In this document: piece after piece, positions 8,889-17,993 of the stretch
Numbering within the stretch: the stretch's first letter is position 1
Layout of the letters: the number at the start of each line of letters is the position of its first letter
From: Sphaerothrix epifaneia
GTDB lineage: Bacteria > Cyanobacteriota > Cyanobacteriia > Phormidesmidales > Phormidesmidaceae
Direction of reading: 5' to 3'
Length of the DNA stretch: 64,000 bases
Assembly (NCBI RefSeq): GCF_042788235.1
Contig: NZ_JBHZOL010000088.1
Coordinates: 59,795 to 123,794, forward strand
The notes under the pieces: generated by a model
Databases searched by the model: none
The model's input: only the letters and a program-made list of their open reading frames with translations
What the model was told of the DNA's origin: nothing
Translations under genes and position numbers: made by a program

Positions 8889-10316
8889 CTAAGCCACTGA
8901 GCGACGAAACTCAAAAAATTTCTGCAAAAAGTTTTGCAAAAAATCGTTTTCGGCGTACTTTTGCTTTTTCAATTGCAGCGCCGCCTTGCTGGTCACTTCA
9001 GCTAAGGTCGGGTAAACGTGAATGCCCGTCAGCGCATCCACCTTCAGGTTTTGACTCATGGCTAAAACGACTTCGTGGATGAGTTCTCCGGCGGCTGGGC
9101 CGACAATGTGCGCCCCTAAAATGTCGCCGTTGCTGCGGGTAATTATCTTGGCAAAGCCCAGACCAGCCGCCTCTGCTAAAGCTCGGTCAACCCCTGAAAA
9201 CGCTTGCTTGAGAACGTAAACATCGTCATAGCGCGATCGCGCTTCTGCTTCTGTCAAACCTACTCGCGCTAGCTCTGGCTCCGTAAAGGTTGCCCAGGGA
9301 ATTACCCGATAATCTGCCTTTTTAGTAGGCAAAAACAAGGCATTTTGCAAAACCACAGCCGCTTCATAGCCAGCAACGTGGGTAAACTGGTAGCCGCCAA
9401 TGACATCACCCGCCGCATAAATATTGGGATTTGTAGTTTGCAGCTTTTCGTTGACCTTAATGCCTTCTTTGCCAACCTCTACAGCCGCTGCCTGCAAGTT
9501 TAACGAGTCAACGTTGGGAACTTGCCCTGTCGAGAGCAAAATTTCATCGACAACTAGGTGTTCTCCCTGGTTGGTCCAGAGATGCTTTCTGCCGTCAATG
9601 ACCTCTACCTTTTCGGCTCGCTGGCCGTAAAGAATGCGTATCCCTTCGGCTTCTAGCTGCTGTTGGACAACGGCTGCCGCTTCTGGATCTTCCTTCGGCA
9701 TAATCTGGTCGCGGCTAGAAATCAGCGTTACCTCGCTCCCTAGCCGATGAAAAGCTTGACCTAGCTCACAGCCAATCGGCCCAGCCCCAATTACTGCTAA
9801 AGCAGCCGGACGCGCCTGCAGCTTGAAGACGTTCATGTTGGTTAAATAGCCTGCTGGCTGCAGCCCTGAAATGGGCGGCAACGCTGGATGCGAGCCAGTA
9901 GCGATGACAAAGTTGCGGGCTTTGAGCTGCCGACCGTTGATCGTAAACGTTTTAGGGTCAGAAAATTGGCCGCTGCCAAAAATGACCTCTACTCCCAAAG
10001 ACTCAAAGCGCTCGACTGAATCGTGGTGCTGAATCGTATCAATTACTTGATGGACATGATTGAGGGCTTCAGTGAGCTTAATTTCTTGTAGCTGGGTGTA
10101 GATGCCAAAGCGATCGGCCTGTTTGACGTCGTAAGCCACTCGAGCTGCATGAATGAGCGACTTGCTGGGCACACAGCCATAATGCAGACAATCGCCACCC
10201 AGCTTAGGCTCTTTTTCAATTAACACGACTTTAGCTTTGAGCTGGGCACCGGCACTGGCCACGACTAACCCCGCCGAACCCCCACCTATCACCACCAGAT
10301 CGTAGTCAACTGCCAC
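8889..10316 (-). CDS. FAD-dependent pyridine nucleotide-disulfide oxidoreductase (mercuric reductase/dihydrolipoamide dehydrogenase-like)
   Basis: The 475-residue protein has FAD-binding VVIGGGSAGLVVA (8-20), redox motif GGDCLHYGCVPSKS with C43 and C48, a second dinucleotide site AVIGAGPIGCELG for NAD(P)H, GDVIGGYQFTHVAGYEA binding FAD, and C-terminal HVYPTLAEV with the His-Glu acid/base pair. The annotation space for this branch is often called mercuric reductase. It has no N-terminal heavy-metal domain and no C-terminal Cys pair, so mercury reduction is not supported. It could be a dihydrolipoamide dehydrogenase or a related disulfide reductase; no 2-oxoacid dehydrogenase genes lie beside it. 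Confidence 0.88.
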   Translation of the reverse strand: MAVDYDLVVIGGGSAGLVVASAGAQLKAKVVLIEKEPKLGGDCLHYGCVPSKSLIHAARVAYDVKQADRFGIYTQLQEIKLTEALNHVHQVIDTIQHHDSVERFESLGVEVIFGSGQFSDPKTFTINGRQLKARNFVIATGSHPALPPISGLQPAGYLTNMNVFKLQARPAALAVIGAGPIGCELGQAFHRLGSEVTLISSRDQIMPKEDPEAAAVVQQQLEAEGIRILYGQRAEKVEVIDGRKHLWTNQGEHLVVDEILLSTGQVPNVDSLNLQAAAVEVGKEGIKVNEKLQTTNPNIYAAGDVIGGYQFTHVAGYEAAVVLQNALFLPTKKADYRVIPWATFTEPELARVGLTEAEARSRYDDVYVLKQAFSGVDRALAEAAGLGFAKIITRSNGDILGAHIVGPAAGELIHEVVLAMSQNLKVDALTGIHVYPTLAEVTSKAALQLKKQKYAENDFLQNFLQKFFEFRRSVA

Positions 10317-10435
10317 TTGTTTTCTCCCGCTGCTAAACGTTTGTAATGCTTTGAGCCTATGGGGAATAGCTGAATTCTAGCTGAGAAGCTCAAGAGAAAA
10401 TAGCAAGTTTTTAGCCGTTCAAGGTGGAAAGAGCG

Positions 10436-11179
10436 CTACTGAATAGTCTGGGGCACCAGTACCCCGGCCTCTTGCTGAATCGGCACGATTGGTAAAATAT
10501 CTAGCTGAGCGCAATATTCTAAATCTGCCAGGTTATTGAGCCTTAATAGCCGCTGACCGTGCGTTGCCTGCTGCATCAGCGCTAAAAGCTGATCTTGCCA
10601 GTGGAGATAGAGCGCTACAGCGGCCACTAAAGCATCGTTGCCCGCTAGCGTGTCAAACGTTGCTGCCGTAGCTGAAATAATGCCGTGAGCGATCGCCCCA
10701 GCACACACAGTATCTTCTAAAGAATAAGTGCCCTCCCAACCAGAACCTACCAGCCAAACCGTTTCTGGCTGTTTTCGCAGCAAAAAATCGACCGTGGCTT
10801 GGCGAGTCGTTAAGGCTGAGGTGATGACCGTTGGTGCTTGCTGAATTCGCTGTAGACAGCGCGTTCCGTTGGTGGTGCTCATAAAGAGCCGTCGCCCTTC
10901 GGTTTGCTCAGGGTTGTGATCGAGCGGCGAGTTGCCCAGATCACACCCTTCAACACGTGCCCCGCCTCGTTCACCGGCTCGGATCCGTTTCTCTTGGGGC
11001 CATTGTTCACTTGCCTGTAGCAGGGCTGTAATATCGCTAAAAACCTGAATCGCTTCTGCTCCTGCCGCAAAGGCAGCAGCCATTGTTGACGTTGCTCGTA
11101 AAACATCAATGGCGATCGCGCAGTCAGGGGCTTCGCCTGCGGGAACCTCTTCCGGAGTGTGGTAAACAAATAGCTTCAC
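10436..11179 (-). CDS. comB: 2-phosphosulfolactate phosphatase family protein
   Basis: The 247-residue protein matches the ComB family. Motifs are AIDVLRATSTMAAAF near residue 25, AGERGGARVEGCDLGNSP with the acidic metal/phosphate site, MSTTNGTRCL, and GSGWEGTYSLEDTVCAGAI. In methanogens ComB removes phosphate from 2-phosphosulfolactate in coenzyme M synthesis. Cyanobacteria do not make coenzyme M, so here the enzyme probably has a related phosphatase role, for example in sulfolactate metabolism; that is inference. It is a single gene preceded by a spacer holding repeat copy C. Confidence 0.9.
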   Translation of the reverse strand: MKLFVYHTPEEVPAGEAPDCAIAIDVLRATSTMAAAFAAGAEAIQVFSDITALLQASEQWPQEKRIRAGERGGARVEGCDLGNSPLDHNPEQTEGRRLFMSTTNGTRCLQRIQQAPTVITSALTTRQATVDFLLRKQPETVWLVGSGWEGTYSLEDTVCAGAIAHGIISATAATFDTLAGNDALVAAVALYLHWQDQLLALMQQATHGQRLLRLNNLADLEYCAQLDILPIVPIQQEAGVLVPQTIQ

Positions 11180-11255
11180 GGATGGGAGTTAGTTAAAGAT
11201 TAGTGAACTGACAAGTTCTCATTTTAGGCGGAAGGTTCACCCTGAAGTGAAAAAA

Positions 11256-11358
11256 TATAGCTGTCGCCACAAGCGTCAAGACACTTCAGTGGCTGAAAGC
11301 CGCTGACAGAAAAGTTTTTCTTCTACCTTCTCCCCTCCCCTTGTGCCGTTAGCTATAG
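11256..11358 (+). repeat. Dispersed intergenic repeat, copy C
   Basis: A nearly full copy: TATAGCTGTCGCCAC, then ACACTTCAGTGGCTGAAAGC, then CGCTGACAGAAAAG, a pyrimidine-rich stretch and a terminal TTAGCTATAG. The outer TATAGC and GCTATAG ends are inverted relative to each other, so the unit is bounded by a short inverted repeat. Confidence 0.75.
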
Positions 11359-11443
11359 TTGTGGCCGACATCGAATTGGGGGCTAACGCTTCTCATGGGC
11401 AGTTTGGAGCTGACGGCCTTTGCCCAACCCCTTAACGGCTAGG

Positions 11444-11971
11444 TCATGGTTTGAGAGGGCCAGTTCGCACTATACCCGGATGGAGTATCGGCATCAGGTA
11501 AGCCCCTAGCCCTAGTCCTGCAACCAAGCCAAAAAGCCCCATCACTCCATTGTTAATCTGCCAACTGCCAAAGCCCTGTAAAGCCAGCTCTAACGGATAG
11601 AACAAACACAGTAGAAACGTGGCGACAAAGCCCCACAGTCCATATTGCTCTAGCCAGTAGCGGCTACGTCCCTGGTCTTTGGCATAGAGCCAGCGCATAA
11701 CCACCAGCCCCAAAACGGTGCCATAGCAACGGGTACAGACTGCCATGATATGCGGCGACCAAAGCATAGGCCCCAGCTCTGGCTGCGGGCAAACGTGCTG
11801 CCCCATGGTGTAAATGATGGCTGCAATCTGCGGCAAAACAGGTAGCGGCGCGGCGGCTAAAAAGGGAGCTGCCAGTGGCCCCGAAACTAGCCCAGCTAGG
11901 ACAACATCGCCTAACAGGCTAGACCAACTTCGGTAGCGGAAGGGAGCAGCAAATATAGAGGAATTGGCCAT
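11444..11971 (-). CDS. DUF2085 family membrane protein
   Basis: The protein has about four hydrophobic segments and the DUF2085 signature: an early GQHVCPQPELGPM followed by MAVCTRCYGTVLGLVVMRWLY, where conserved Cys residues may bind a metal or form a disulfide at the membrane face. The function of the family is unknown. I place the start at the ATG at 11971 (MANSS); an ATG at 11992 in the same frame adds seven residues. It is isolated, with the dispersed repeat on both sides (copies C and D). Confidence 0.75.
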   Translation of the reverse strand: MANSSIFAAPFRYRSWSSLLGDVVLAGLVSGPLAAPFLAAAPLPVLPQIAAIIYTMGQHVCPQPELGPMLWSPHIMAVCTRCYGTVLGLVVMRWLYAKDQGRSRYWLEQYGLWGFVATFLLCLFYPLELALQGFGSWQINNGVMGLFGLVAGLGLGAYLMPILHPGIVRTGPLKP

Positions 11972-12109
11972 AGGGCGCTTGTTTAACAGCAATGATTTAA
12001 GCTGTAACTAATTGTAATCGCCAAGCGTCAGTGCTAAAGGGGAAGATTACCCCCTTAACGTTTTGCAGCTTGAGTTGTTTCTGGCCTATAAGTTGCCTGC
12101 CTGTGCTGC

Positions 12110-12196
12110 TGTTGCTAAGGCAGAAAGTAGCATAAAAGGCTTTCTGTCAGCGGCTTTTAGCAGCTTTCAGTGCCCAACTTAGTGGCGACAGCTATA
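12110..12196 (-). repeat. Dispersed intergenic repeat, copy D (reverse orientation)
   Basis: Reads as the reverse complement of copy C: GGCTTTCTGTCAGCGGCTTT and then TTAGTGGCGACAGCTATA at the outer end, matching the start of copy C in inverse orientation. Copies C and D thus flank the DUF2085 gene in opposite directions. Confidence 0.75.
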
Positions 12197-12221
12197 TCAG
12201 CGTCTTTGTAGACAAACACCC

Positions 12222-13160
12222 GTGAAGACCCAGGAGATTTACCGTTCAAAGCCGATGCAGCTTTTTATCCGTAGCTTTCTCAAATGGCAGCAGGACGGCT
12301 GTTTGGATATGGGAGCTTCGCTGGCTTATTATGCGCTGTTCTCGCTGTTTCCGATTTTGCTGGTGATGCTCAGCGTTATGGGTTTTTTGTTGGGGCCAAA
12401 AACTGACATTTATGGTCAGATTATTGGTTTAGCCCAAGAGCTATTACCGCCTAGTGCTTTCAATGTAGTTGAAAGTACGCTGCTACAGTTGCACGAGGGC
12501 AGCGTTGAAGCCAGTATCGTGGGTTTTGCTGTTTTGATGTTTACCGCTAGCGGCTTTTTCAATGCTCTCGATCGCTCTTTTGAGAAAATTTGGCGAGCCC
12601 ATGAACCCATTAATAACAATCGCAGCGTGGGGGAAATTGTGCTGCGGTTTTTGTGGCGACGTGTTTTTGCCTTTTTGCTGGTGTTGGGTTCTGCCGTGAT
12701 TTTGCTCGCTTCGATGCTGTCTAAAATTGCGATCGCAATTTTTCTCAAAATGGTGAATACGGTGAGCAGTCAGGTGGGGCTGATTGTGTTTGAAGGGGTC
12801 AACTTGCTTCCCTTTTTGCAGTTAATCGTTTCGTTTTTGTTGCTGACGCTAGTTTTGATGCTGTTATTTAAGGTGTTGCCTCCGCGCCGAATTCGGTGGG
12901 GCGATGTGCGGCTGAGTGGTCTTTTGACTGCGCTCTTGCTCGTAGTTTTGCAACAATTAATCAGCAACAGTGTCATTAGTTTGGGTAGCCGTTTTAGCTC
13001 TTATGGGGTTGTTGGCGGGGTTATGGTTTTGATGTTTTGGATTTATCTCACCAGTCAGATTTTCTTGCTTGGTGGTGAGTTTACCTATGTCTATACCCGC
13101 CTGTTTGGCAGTCGCCAAAATGAAACCTCGCAGCTTCTGAAGACGTCTTTACCCTCCTGA
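12222..13160 (+). CDS. YihY/virulence factor BrkB family membrane protein
   Basis: The 312-residue protein has about six membrane helices. The N-terminal signature DMGASLAYYALFSLFPILLV is typical of YihY/BrkB proteins, and the late GGVMVLMFWIYLTSQIFLLGGEF segment is the other family hallmark. The older name ribonuclease BN is a mis-assignment for this family; the true function is unsettled, with export proposed. The GTG at 12222 is taken as start, but the ATG at 12255 is possible because neither has a clear ribosome binding site. Confidence 0.9.
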   Translation: MKTQEIYRSKPMQLFIRSFLKWQQDGCLDMGASLAYYALFSLFPILLVMLSVMGFLLGPKTDIYGQIIGLAQELLPPSAFNVVESTLLQLHEGSVEASIVGFAVLMFTASGFFNALDRSFEKIWRAHEPINNNRSVGEIVLRFLWRRVFAFLLVLGSAVILLASMLSKIAIAIFLKMVNTVSSQVGLIVFEGVNLLPFLQLIVSFLLLTLVLMLLFKVLPPRRIRWGDVRLSGLLTALLLVVLQQLISNSVISLGSRFSSYGVVGGVMVLMFWIYLTSQIFLLGGEFTYVYTRLFGSRQNETSQLLKTSLPS

Positions 13161-13425
13161 GGCTGTTAATTCATTAGCTGCATGGCTGAAAGTGACTACC
13201 AGCTTTGCTAACCCCCGATCTCGGCGATTAACAGCCGAGTTCAGCCGTCTTCCCAACTGGATTGAAACGACTCAGCTAATCTGGGTAGATTTAATGTAAA
13301 TTAAGCATCAAGTTTTGGTAAAGCTAGGAGAATTAGCTCACCGAAGTGCCTAGAGGTACGTCTATCAGTATTAAGTTTGAAGTTAGATTAAGCGGCTCTT
13401 GCAATGGGGCTTGTTTTACAACGCT

Positions 13426-15213
13426 ATGCCAATGATTCTAACTTTCGGCATTACCGCCGTGGCGCTAGCCTGCTTTGTCTTTGAGTGGCTACCTGCCGAT
13501 GTGACAGCGCTGTCTGTCATGGTAGTGCTGATGTTGCTAGGGTTAGTCACCCCCGAAGAAGGCATTGCTGGATTTAGTAATTCAGCCACTATTACTGTGA
13601 TGGCGATGTTTATTCTCAGTGCTGGAATTTCTCGCACAGGGGCTTTGCAGCAAGCCAGTAGCTGGATTATTCGCTGGGGCGGTAAGCAACCCGGTCAACA
13701 GATTTTTGCCATGGGGGCGATCGCTGGGCCGATTTCTGGGGTAATCAACAATACGGCTGTTGTTTCAGTATTTTTGCCGATTATTGAAGATTTATGCCGC
13801 CAGCAGCGCATTTCTGTTTCCAAGCTGCTGATGCCGCTGTCATTTGCCACGATTTTAGGCGGCATGATGACCGTTGTGGGAACCTCAACGAGCGTATTAG
13901 CCAGTGGTCTTTCCGCCAAGCTGGGTTATGGCGAGTTTAGCCTGTTTCAGTTTACGGCGATGGGGTTCATTATTTTTGTTCTTGGCTTAGCCTATCTGGT
14001 CTGTGTGGCTCCGGCTTTGCTGCCTGATCGCAAAGCACCTTACGATGGCTTTAGCCAAGACTACGGCCTCAAAGACTATGTCAGCGAAGTGGTCATTACA
14101 CCGCGATCGAGCTTAGTCGGCCATAGCCTTAAAGAAAGTCAGCTACAGCGCCGTTTTGATGTAGACGTCCTAGAGGTTATTCGCAACGGTAATCGCTTTC
14201 CCCAACCCCTAGCTGATAAGATTCTGGCGGCGGGCGACATTCTCATGGTGCGCGGTGGTCGCCAAGACTTGTTGAAAATTCGTGACAGCGAAGGGATCGA
14301 AATTTTGCCCGATGTCCAGTTTGGGCAAAAGTCGTGGCAGGCAGACCTTAGCTCTGAGGTGGAAGGGGTCGCTGAGGTGTTAGTGCTATCGAACTCTAAT
14401 TTGATTGGCTCAACCCTCAAAGAAATTCGCTTTCGGCAGCGCTACAACACGACAGTTTTAGCAATCCGGCGGGGGGAAGAACTGGTGCGCGATCGCCTGG
14501 GTAAAGTGCCCCTCAGATTTGGCGATTTGCTCTTAGTACAGGGGCCAAAGCAAAGCTTTGTTGGTTTGCAAACCAGCCGTGACTTGCTTGTACTAGAGCA
14601 GCGTGATCTAGAAACCTTGCGAGCCGATAGAGCCAATGTCGCTATCGGCATTGGGGTGGGAGTGGTGGTGTTGGCGGCTGTTACCCAAGTTCCTATTCTG
14701 GTATCGGCGCTAGCAGGCGTTATCTTGATGATTTTGACCGGATGCCTGAAACCGGGTGAACTGTATCAAGCTGTTCGCTGGGACGTCATCTTTTTACTGG
14801 CTTGCCTGATTCCGCTAGGAACGGCTATGGAAAAATCCGGAGCTACCCAGCTCATTGCGCAACAGTTGGTCAGCGTCGGTGGTGAGTTGCCTAGCTACTG
14901 GTTGCTGCTGTTTGTCTTTGTGCTAACTTCTTTGCTTACAAGCATTTTGTCAAACAGTGCAGCCGTGATTTTGCTGCTGCCTGTAGGGGTGCAAGTGGCT
15001 CAAAACTTAGGCTTAAACCCGTTTACGATGATGTTTGTTGTCACTTTTGCCGCCTCAAATAGCTTCATGACCCCTATTGGATATCAAACAAATACGATGA
15101 TCTATGGGGTTGGCGGTTATCGTTTTTTAGATTTTGTCAGAGTCGGTGGGCCACTTAGCCTAATTATGGCGATTGTGACTCCGGCGTTGGCACTCTGGCT
15201 CTATGGTCTTTAG
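13426..15213 (+). CDS. SLC13-family permease with two RCK_C (TrkA_C) domains
   Basis: This is a sodium- or proton-coupled anion transporter of the DASS/SLC13 type. Two membrane halves, each with an SNSA or NNTA-type hairpin (GFSNSATITVMAMF; GVINNTAVVSVFLP; SILSNSAAVILLLPVGV), flank a cytoplasmic segment. That segment holds two RCK_C domains in tandem (about residues 220-290 and 310-390), which often bind small ligands. The substrate may be sulfate or a dicarboxylate; adjacency to cysC hints at sulfate but does not prove it. The TTG at 13399 is in frame but the ATG at 13426 is the more likely start. Confidence 0.88.
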   Translation: MPMILTFGITAVALACFVFEWLPADVTALSVMVVLMLLGLVTPEEGIAGFSNSATITVMAMFILSAGISRTGALQQASSWIIRWGGKQPGQQIFAMGAIAGPISGVINNTAVVSVFLPIIEDLCRQQRISVSKLLMPLSFATILGGMMTVVGTSTSVLASGLSAKLGYGEFSLFQFTAMGFIIFVLGLAYLVCVAPALLPDRKAPYDGFSQDYGLKDYVSEVVITPRSSLVGHSLKESQLQRRFDVDVLEVIRNGNRFPQPLADKILAAGDILMVRGGRQDLLKIRDSEGIEILPDVQFGQKSWQADLSSEVEGVAEVLVLSNSNLIGSTLKEIRFRQRYNTTVLAIRRGEELVRDRLGKVPLRFGDLLLVQGPKQSFVGLQTSRDLLVLEQRDLETLRADRANVAIGIGVGVVVLAAVTQVPILVSALAGVILMILTGCLKPGELYQAVRWDVIFLLACLIPLGTAMEKSGATQLIAQQLVSVGGELPSYWLLLFVFVLTSLLTSILSNSAAVILLLPVGVQVAQNLGLNPFTMMFVVTFAASNSFMTPIGYQTNTMIYGVGGYRFLDFVRVGGPLSLIMAIVTPALALWLYGL

Positions 15214-15348
15214 TCCAGGTCAGAGCTGGAGGGGCGCTTTATCAGCCTCCTCTTGTAAAGCTGCTACAGGTGGGTGTTCCGGTGAGGAATTTGACCGCTG
15301 GCAGATGGTTACGCTTGTCCATGATGTTAGGAGATAGCAAAAGCAGTT

Positions 15349-15909
15349 ATGGGTTCACAACAGCGCGGAGTTACGGTTTGGTTTACAGGTTTGAGTGGTT
15401 CAGGCAAATCTACAATTGCGCGAGCTTTGGAGGAGGAGCTAAGAGCGCGGGACTGCCAGCTAGAAGTGTTAGATGGCGATATTGTCCGAACCAATTTGAC
15501 CAAAGGGTTAGGCTTTAGTAAAGAAGACCGCGACGAAAATATTCGCCGTATTGGTTTTGTGTCTCATTTGCTAACCCGCAATGGGGTGATTGTGCTAGTT
15601 TCAGCTATTTCTCCTTATCAAGCTGTGCGTGAAGAAGTGCGCGATCGCATTGAAGATTTTGTCGAAGTTTATGTAAGTGCTCCGGTTGAAGTCTGTGAAG
15701 AGCGCGATGTTAAGGGGCTTTACAAAAAAGCGAGAGCAGGGGAAATCAAAGGGTTTACCGGAATCGATGATCCCTATGAGCCTCCCACGCATCCGGAAGT
15801 AGATTGCCGCACCCACGAAGAAACGCTAACCGAAAGCGTTAACAAAGTGCTAGCCAAGCTAGAAGAACTGGGATACATTCAACCCGCCGCTACGCCAGCC
15901 TCGGTTTAG
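15349..15909 (+). CDS. cysC: Adenylylsulfate (APS) kinase
   Basis: It phosphorylates adenylyl sulfate to PAPS with ATP in sulfate assimilation. The 186 residues are full length. P-loop GLSGSGKST (14-22) is followed by LDGDIVRTNL, the conserved GFSKEDRDENIRRIGFV stretch, and KGFTGIDDPYEPP near residue 138, which shapes the APS site. AGGAG lies upstream at 15329-15333. The gene follows the SLC13 permease by about 135 bases on the same strand, and a strong terminator ends the unit. Confidence 0.97.
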   Translation: MGSQQRGVTVWFTGLSGSGKSTIARALEEELRARDCQLEVLDGDIVRTNLTKGLGFSKEDRDENIRRIGFVSHLLTRNGVIVLVSAISPYQAVREEVRDRIEDFVEVYVSAPVEVCEERDVKGLYKKARAGEIKGFTGIDDPYEPPTHPEVDCRTHEETLTESVNKVLAKLEELGYIQPAATPASV

Positions 15910-15943
15910 CAGACTGTAGCCCTTAGCCATTAACGTAAAAGTG

Positions 15944-15973
15944 AGAGACACGAGGTTCGTGTCTCTTTTTTTT
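15944..15973 (+). terminator. Rho-independent terminator after cysC
   Basis: A perfect 10-bp stem, AGAGACACGA paired with TCGTGTCTCT around a GGT loop, runs directly into a run of eight T. This is a textbook intrinsic terminator. Confidence 0.95.
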
Positions 15974-16396
15974 GGATCTCTTTTTTCGGGTTCAAACAAA
16001 CGCAGAAAGCGGTAAGCCAAATTCAGCGCTGTGTGACTACAGCCACACAGCGCAAGACCCGGCTAATACCGATTCTTCAAAAGAAAGGTACAGATGAGAC
16101 TGACGAAACGTATGCAGAGCAAAGACTGTTCAATTCAAAATCGAAGATCCAAAATCGAGAATTGATATAAGACCTTACTCACTTAGGTTAAAACTGTTTG
16201 GCTTACAGCAGATGTCTACTCGTCCTTAAGAGACAAGCAGAGGAGCGTTCAAACCTAGAAACTTTTGCGATCGCTACCGATTTAGCACTCAATAAAGCTA
16301 GCCAAAATAAGTTCATTAAGTATATCTACTCAGGTCAAAAGCGACTTCGTTAAACTAGAGGCAAATAAAGTTGATCAAAGGAGGATTGAATTTATC
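15974..16396. other. Spacer between cysC and a secreted protein gene; contains a hairpin
   Basis: I see no gene in these 423 bases. One perfect 10-bp stem, GCGCTGTGTG at 16026-16035 with CACACAGCGC at 16044-16053, has no T-run after it, so it is not a standard terminator. Further right is the CAATTCAAAATCGAAGATCC type of A-rich sequence common in cyanobacterial spacers. The last bases hold AAGGAGG, the ribosome binding site of the next gene. Confidence 0.5.
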
Positions 16397-16768
16397 GTGA
16401 AATCGGCTATTCTGTTTGCTCTCGTCTCTACAGCAGCCGTCGCCCGTGTATCCATAGCGCAAAACCCAGTGCCTATTCAAACGCTGCAGCGTCAGCCGGG
16501 AGTGGCTATCTCTGGTGAAGTGGGTGATGTCGTAGGCAACGATTTTGTTCTCACTGATGGCACAGGTCAAATTGTCGTTGATGCTGGCCCGCAATGGTAT
16601 CACCAAATTAATATCGCTTCTGGAGAACAGGTGACGGTTGTAGGTGAATACGATGAGGGTGATTTTGACGCTTTCAGCATTACTCGCAGTAATGGTGAGG
16701 TGATACAAATTCGACCTGCAGATGGCCCACCCCCGTGGGCAGGCGGGCCACAACGCCAAGACAGATAA
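16397..16768 (+). CDS. Secreted small protein with probable OB-fold
   Basis: The 123-residue product starts with a signal peptide ending near SIAQ (residue 22). The mature part alternates short strands (VAISGEVGDVVGNDFVLTDG, then GQIVVDAG and GEQVTVVGEYDEG) in the manner of bacterial OB-fold (BOF/YgiW-like) periplasmic proteins, then ends in a Pro/Gly-rich tail. The start is GTG at 16397, supported by AAGGAGG about 12 bases upstream. The ligand is unknown. A double-HIP1 palindrome lies after the gene. Confidence 0.7.
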   Translation: MKSAILFALVSTAAVARVSIAQNPVPIQTLQRQPGVAISGEVGDVVGNDFVLTDGTGQIVVDAGPQWYHQINIASGEQVTVVGEYDEGDFDAFSITRSNGEVIQIRPADGPPPWAGGPQRQDR

Positions 16769-16797
16769 GCTACCTAATTCGGCTTAAATTTGCTGTC

Positions 16798-16823
16798 AAC
16801 GAGCGATCGCGCGATCGCTCGTT
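16798..16823. terminator. Perfect palindrome built from two HIP1 octamers
   Basis: A 26-base perfect palindrome formed by two back-to-back GCGATCGC sites with extended ends (AACGAG on the left, CTCGTT on the right). It lies about 30 bases after the secreted-protein gene and is followed by TTAGC. It can fold into a strong hairpin, so termination is a reasonable guess. No long T-run is present. Confidence 0.5.
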
Positions 16824-16947
16824 TAGCTCAGTAAAAATTGAACGAGCCTAAATGATGACGTTTAGAGTAGCTTTTTTATCTCTCTTTTGGGGACTGTAGG
16901 CTTTGAGCGTTTATTCAAGTCAACTTTAGTTTGAGATTGTTTCAGCC

Positions 16948-17475
16948 TCAAAATTGGGACGCCACTAAAGGCTTTTGAGGCATACTTTGGCAAAAAGCAA
17001 CTTCTGCTTTTTGCGTCCAAGCTCCATACAACAGCAATTCATCTAACGTATCGAAATTAAGCAAACAAGGAGGGGTAATTAAGCCTGAACCCTTTTCATG
17101 CGTTTGCAGTAGGCTAATTAGCCAGGGGACAAATTTTAGAATCTCATCTGGCAAAAGCGTTAATTCAAACCGCAGCAGCTTTTGTCTGTTTAGATGCAGT
17201 TCTTGATGGCGTTTTGTCGGTTCAAAATTAAGCCCCTGGTTGACACCCAAGCGTAAAATAAGCGGGCGATCGGGCAACAACCTGTCAGGTGCTATATGAG
17301 CATACAGACACGCATAGTTTGGCCGCTGATAGCGATCTATCCAAGAGACTTTAGCCGTATTACTTGAATAGGAGTTTCCTTTAGTAATGTTGACTGGTTC
17401 ACTAATTTCTGCCGCAAATAATTTATAGAACTCGTGTCGAACTTGTGAAATTGTCCGAATTGCTTCTGGCGTCAT
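16948..17475 (-). CDS. Hypothetical protein
   Basis: I do not recognise this 175-residue protein. It is soluble, mixed alpha/beta in composition, with no signal peptide. Segments such as PDRLLPDRPLILRLGVNQG and the acidic LTLLPDEILKFVPWLISLL helix look like genuine coding sequence. It lies first in position but last in transcription in a leftward group with a pentapeptide-repeat gene and a 65-residue gene, with spacers short enough for shared transcription in part. No function can be proposed. Confidence 0.65.
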   Translation of the reverse strand: MTPEAIRTISQVRHEFYKLFAAEISEPVNITKGNSYSSNTAKVSWIDRYQRPNYACLYAHIAPDRLLPDRPLILRLGVNQGLNFEPTKRHQELHLNRQKLLRFELTLLPDEILKFVPWLISLLQTHEKGSGLITPPCLLNFDTLDELLLYGAWTQKAEVAFCQSMPQKPLVASQF

Positions 17476-17564
17476 TCGAAAAGTTTAATAGAAAGCTTGA
17501 GCAGAGATAAGCTAAAACGGTTGATTAAATATATGGCAAATTTTGATATGGCAGATTTTGCCTG

Positions 17565-17894
17565 TTAAGCCTGAGAAGCAGATTGAGGAATAATTGTGCC
17601 GTGGAGCGTTGCGCTTTTTAAGTCAACACCGCTGAGATCTACATTCGTTAAATTGGCTTGGCTTAAGTTAGTATTTGTCAGTTTGGCTCCTGTCAAAACG
17701 GTGTTCATAAGTTTGGCACGGCTGAGATTAGTTCCAGTCAGGTTAGCTTTGGCTAAGTTGGCTCCGCTTAGGTCAATACCGCTGAGGTTCAGGTTCCGTA
17801 AGTTGGCAGCAATCAAATTGAGGTTCCGAAAATCTCTCTGGCCAGCAGCGTATCGACTCAACAATTCTTTGGTGTAGGTTGGTTTGGCAAGCAT
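17565..17894 (-). CDS. Pentapeptide-repeat protein
   Basis: The 109-residue protein has about 14 consecutive A(D/N)LXX pentapeptides from residue 22 to 97 (for example LSGANLAKANLTGTNLSRAK), which fold as a right-handed quadrilateral beta helix. An N-terminal helix (TKELLSRYAAGQRDF) precedes the repeats. Such proteins are very common in cyanobacteria, and their individual roles are mostly unknown. There is no membrane segment or fused domain. Confidence 0.85.
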   Translation of the reverse strand: MLAKPTYTKELLSRYAAGQRDFRNLNLIAANLRNLNLSGIDLSGANLAKANLTGTNLSRAKLMNTVLTGAKLTNTNLSQANLTNVDLSGVDLKSATLHGTIIPQSASQA

Positions 17895-17919
17895 TTGATT
17901 AATTGAGGTTAAGTCGTAA

Positions 17920-17948
17920 AGGCATTTGATGTTTTAGATCAAATGCCT
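17920..17948 (-). terminator. Hairpin between the 65-residue gene and the pentapeptide gene
   Basis: A perfect 11-bp stem (AGGCATTTGAT with ATCAAATGCCT) around a 7-base loop. Read leftward, it lies after the 65-residue gene and is followed by only three T, so it may be a weak terminator or a processing site. Confidence 0.5.
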
Positions 17949-17993
17949 ATGGTTGCATGAAATAGACAGCAGCTTAAATAGCTAACAGGTTAA

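Noticed and set aside
8889..10316. Mercuric reductase as the function of the disulfide oxidoreductase
   Set aside because: No heavy-metal-associated domain, no C-terminal vicinal cysteines and no mer genes nearby.
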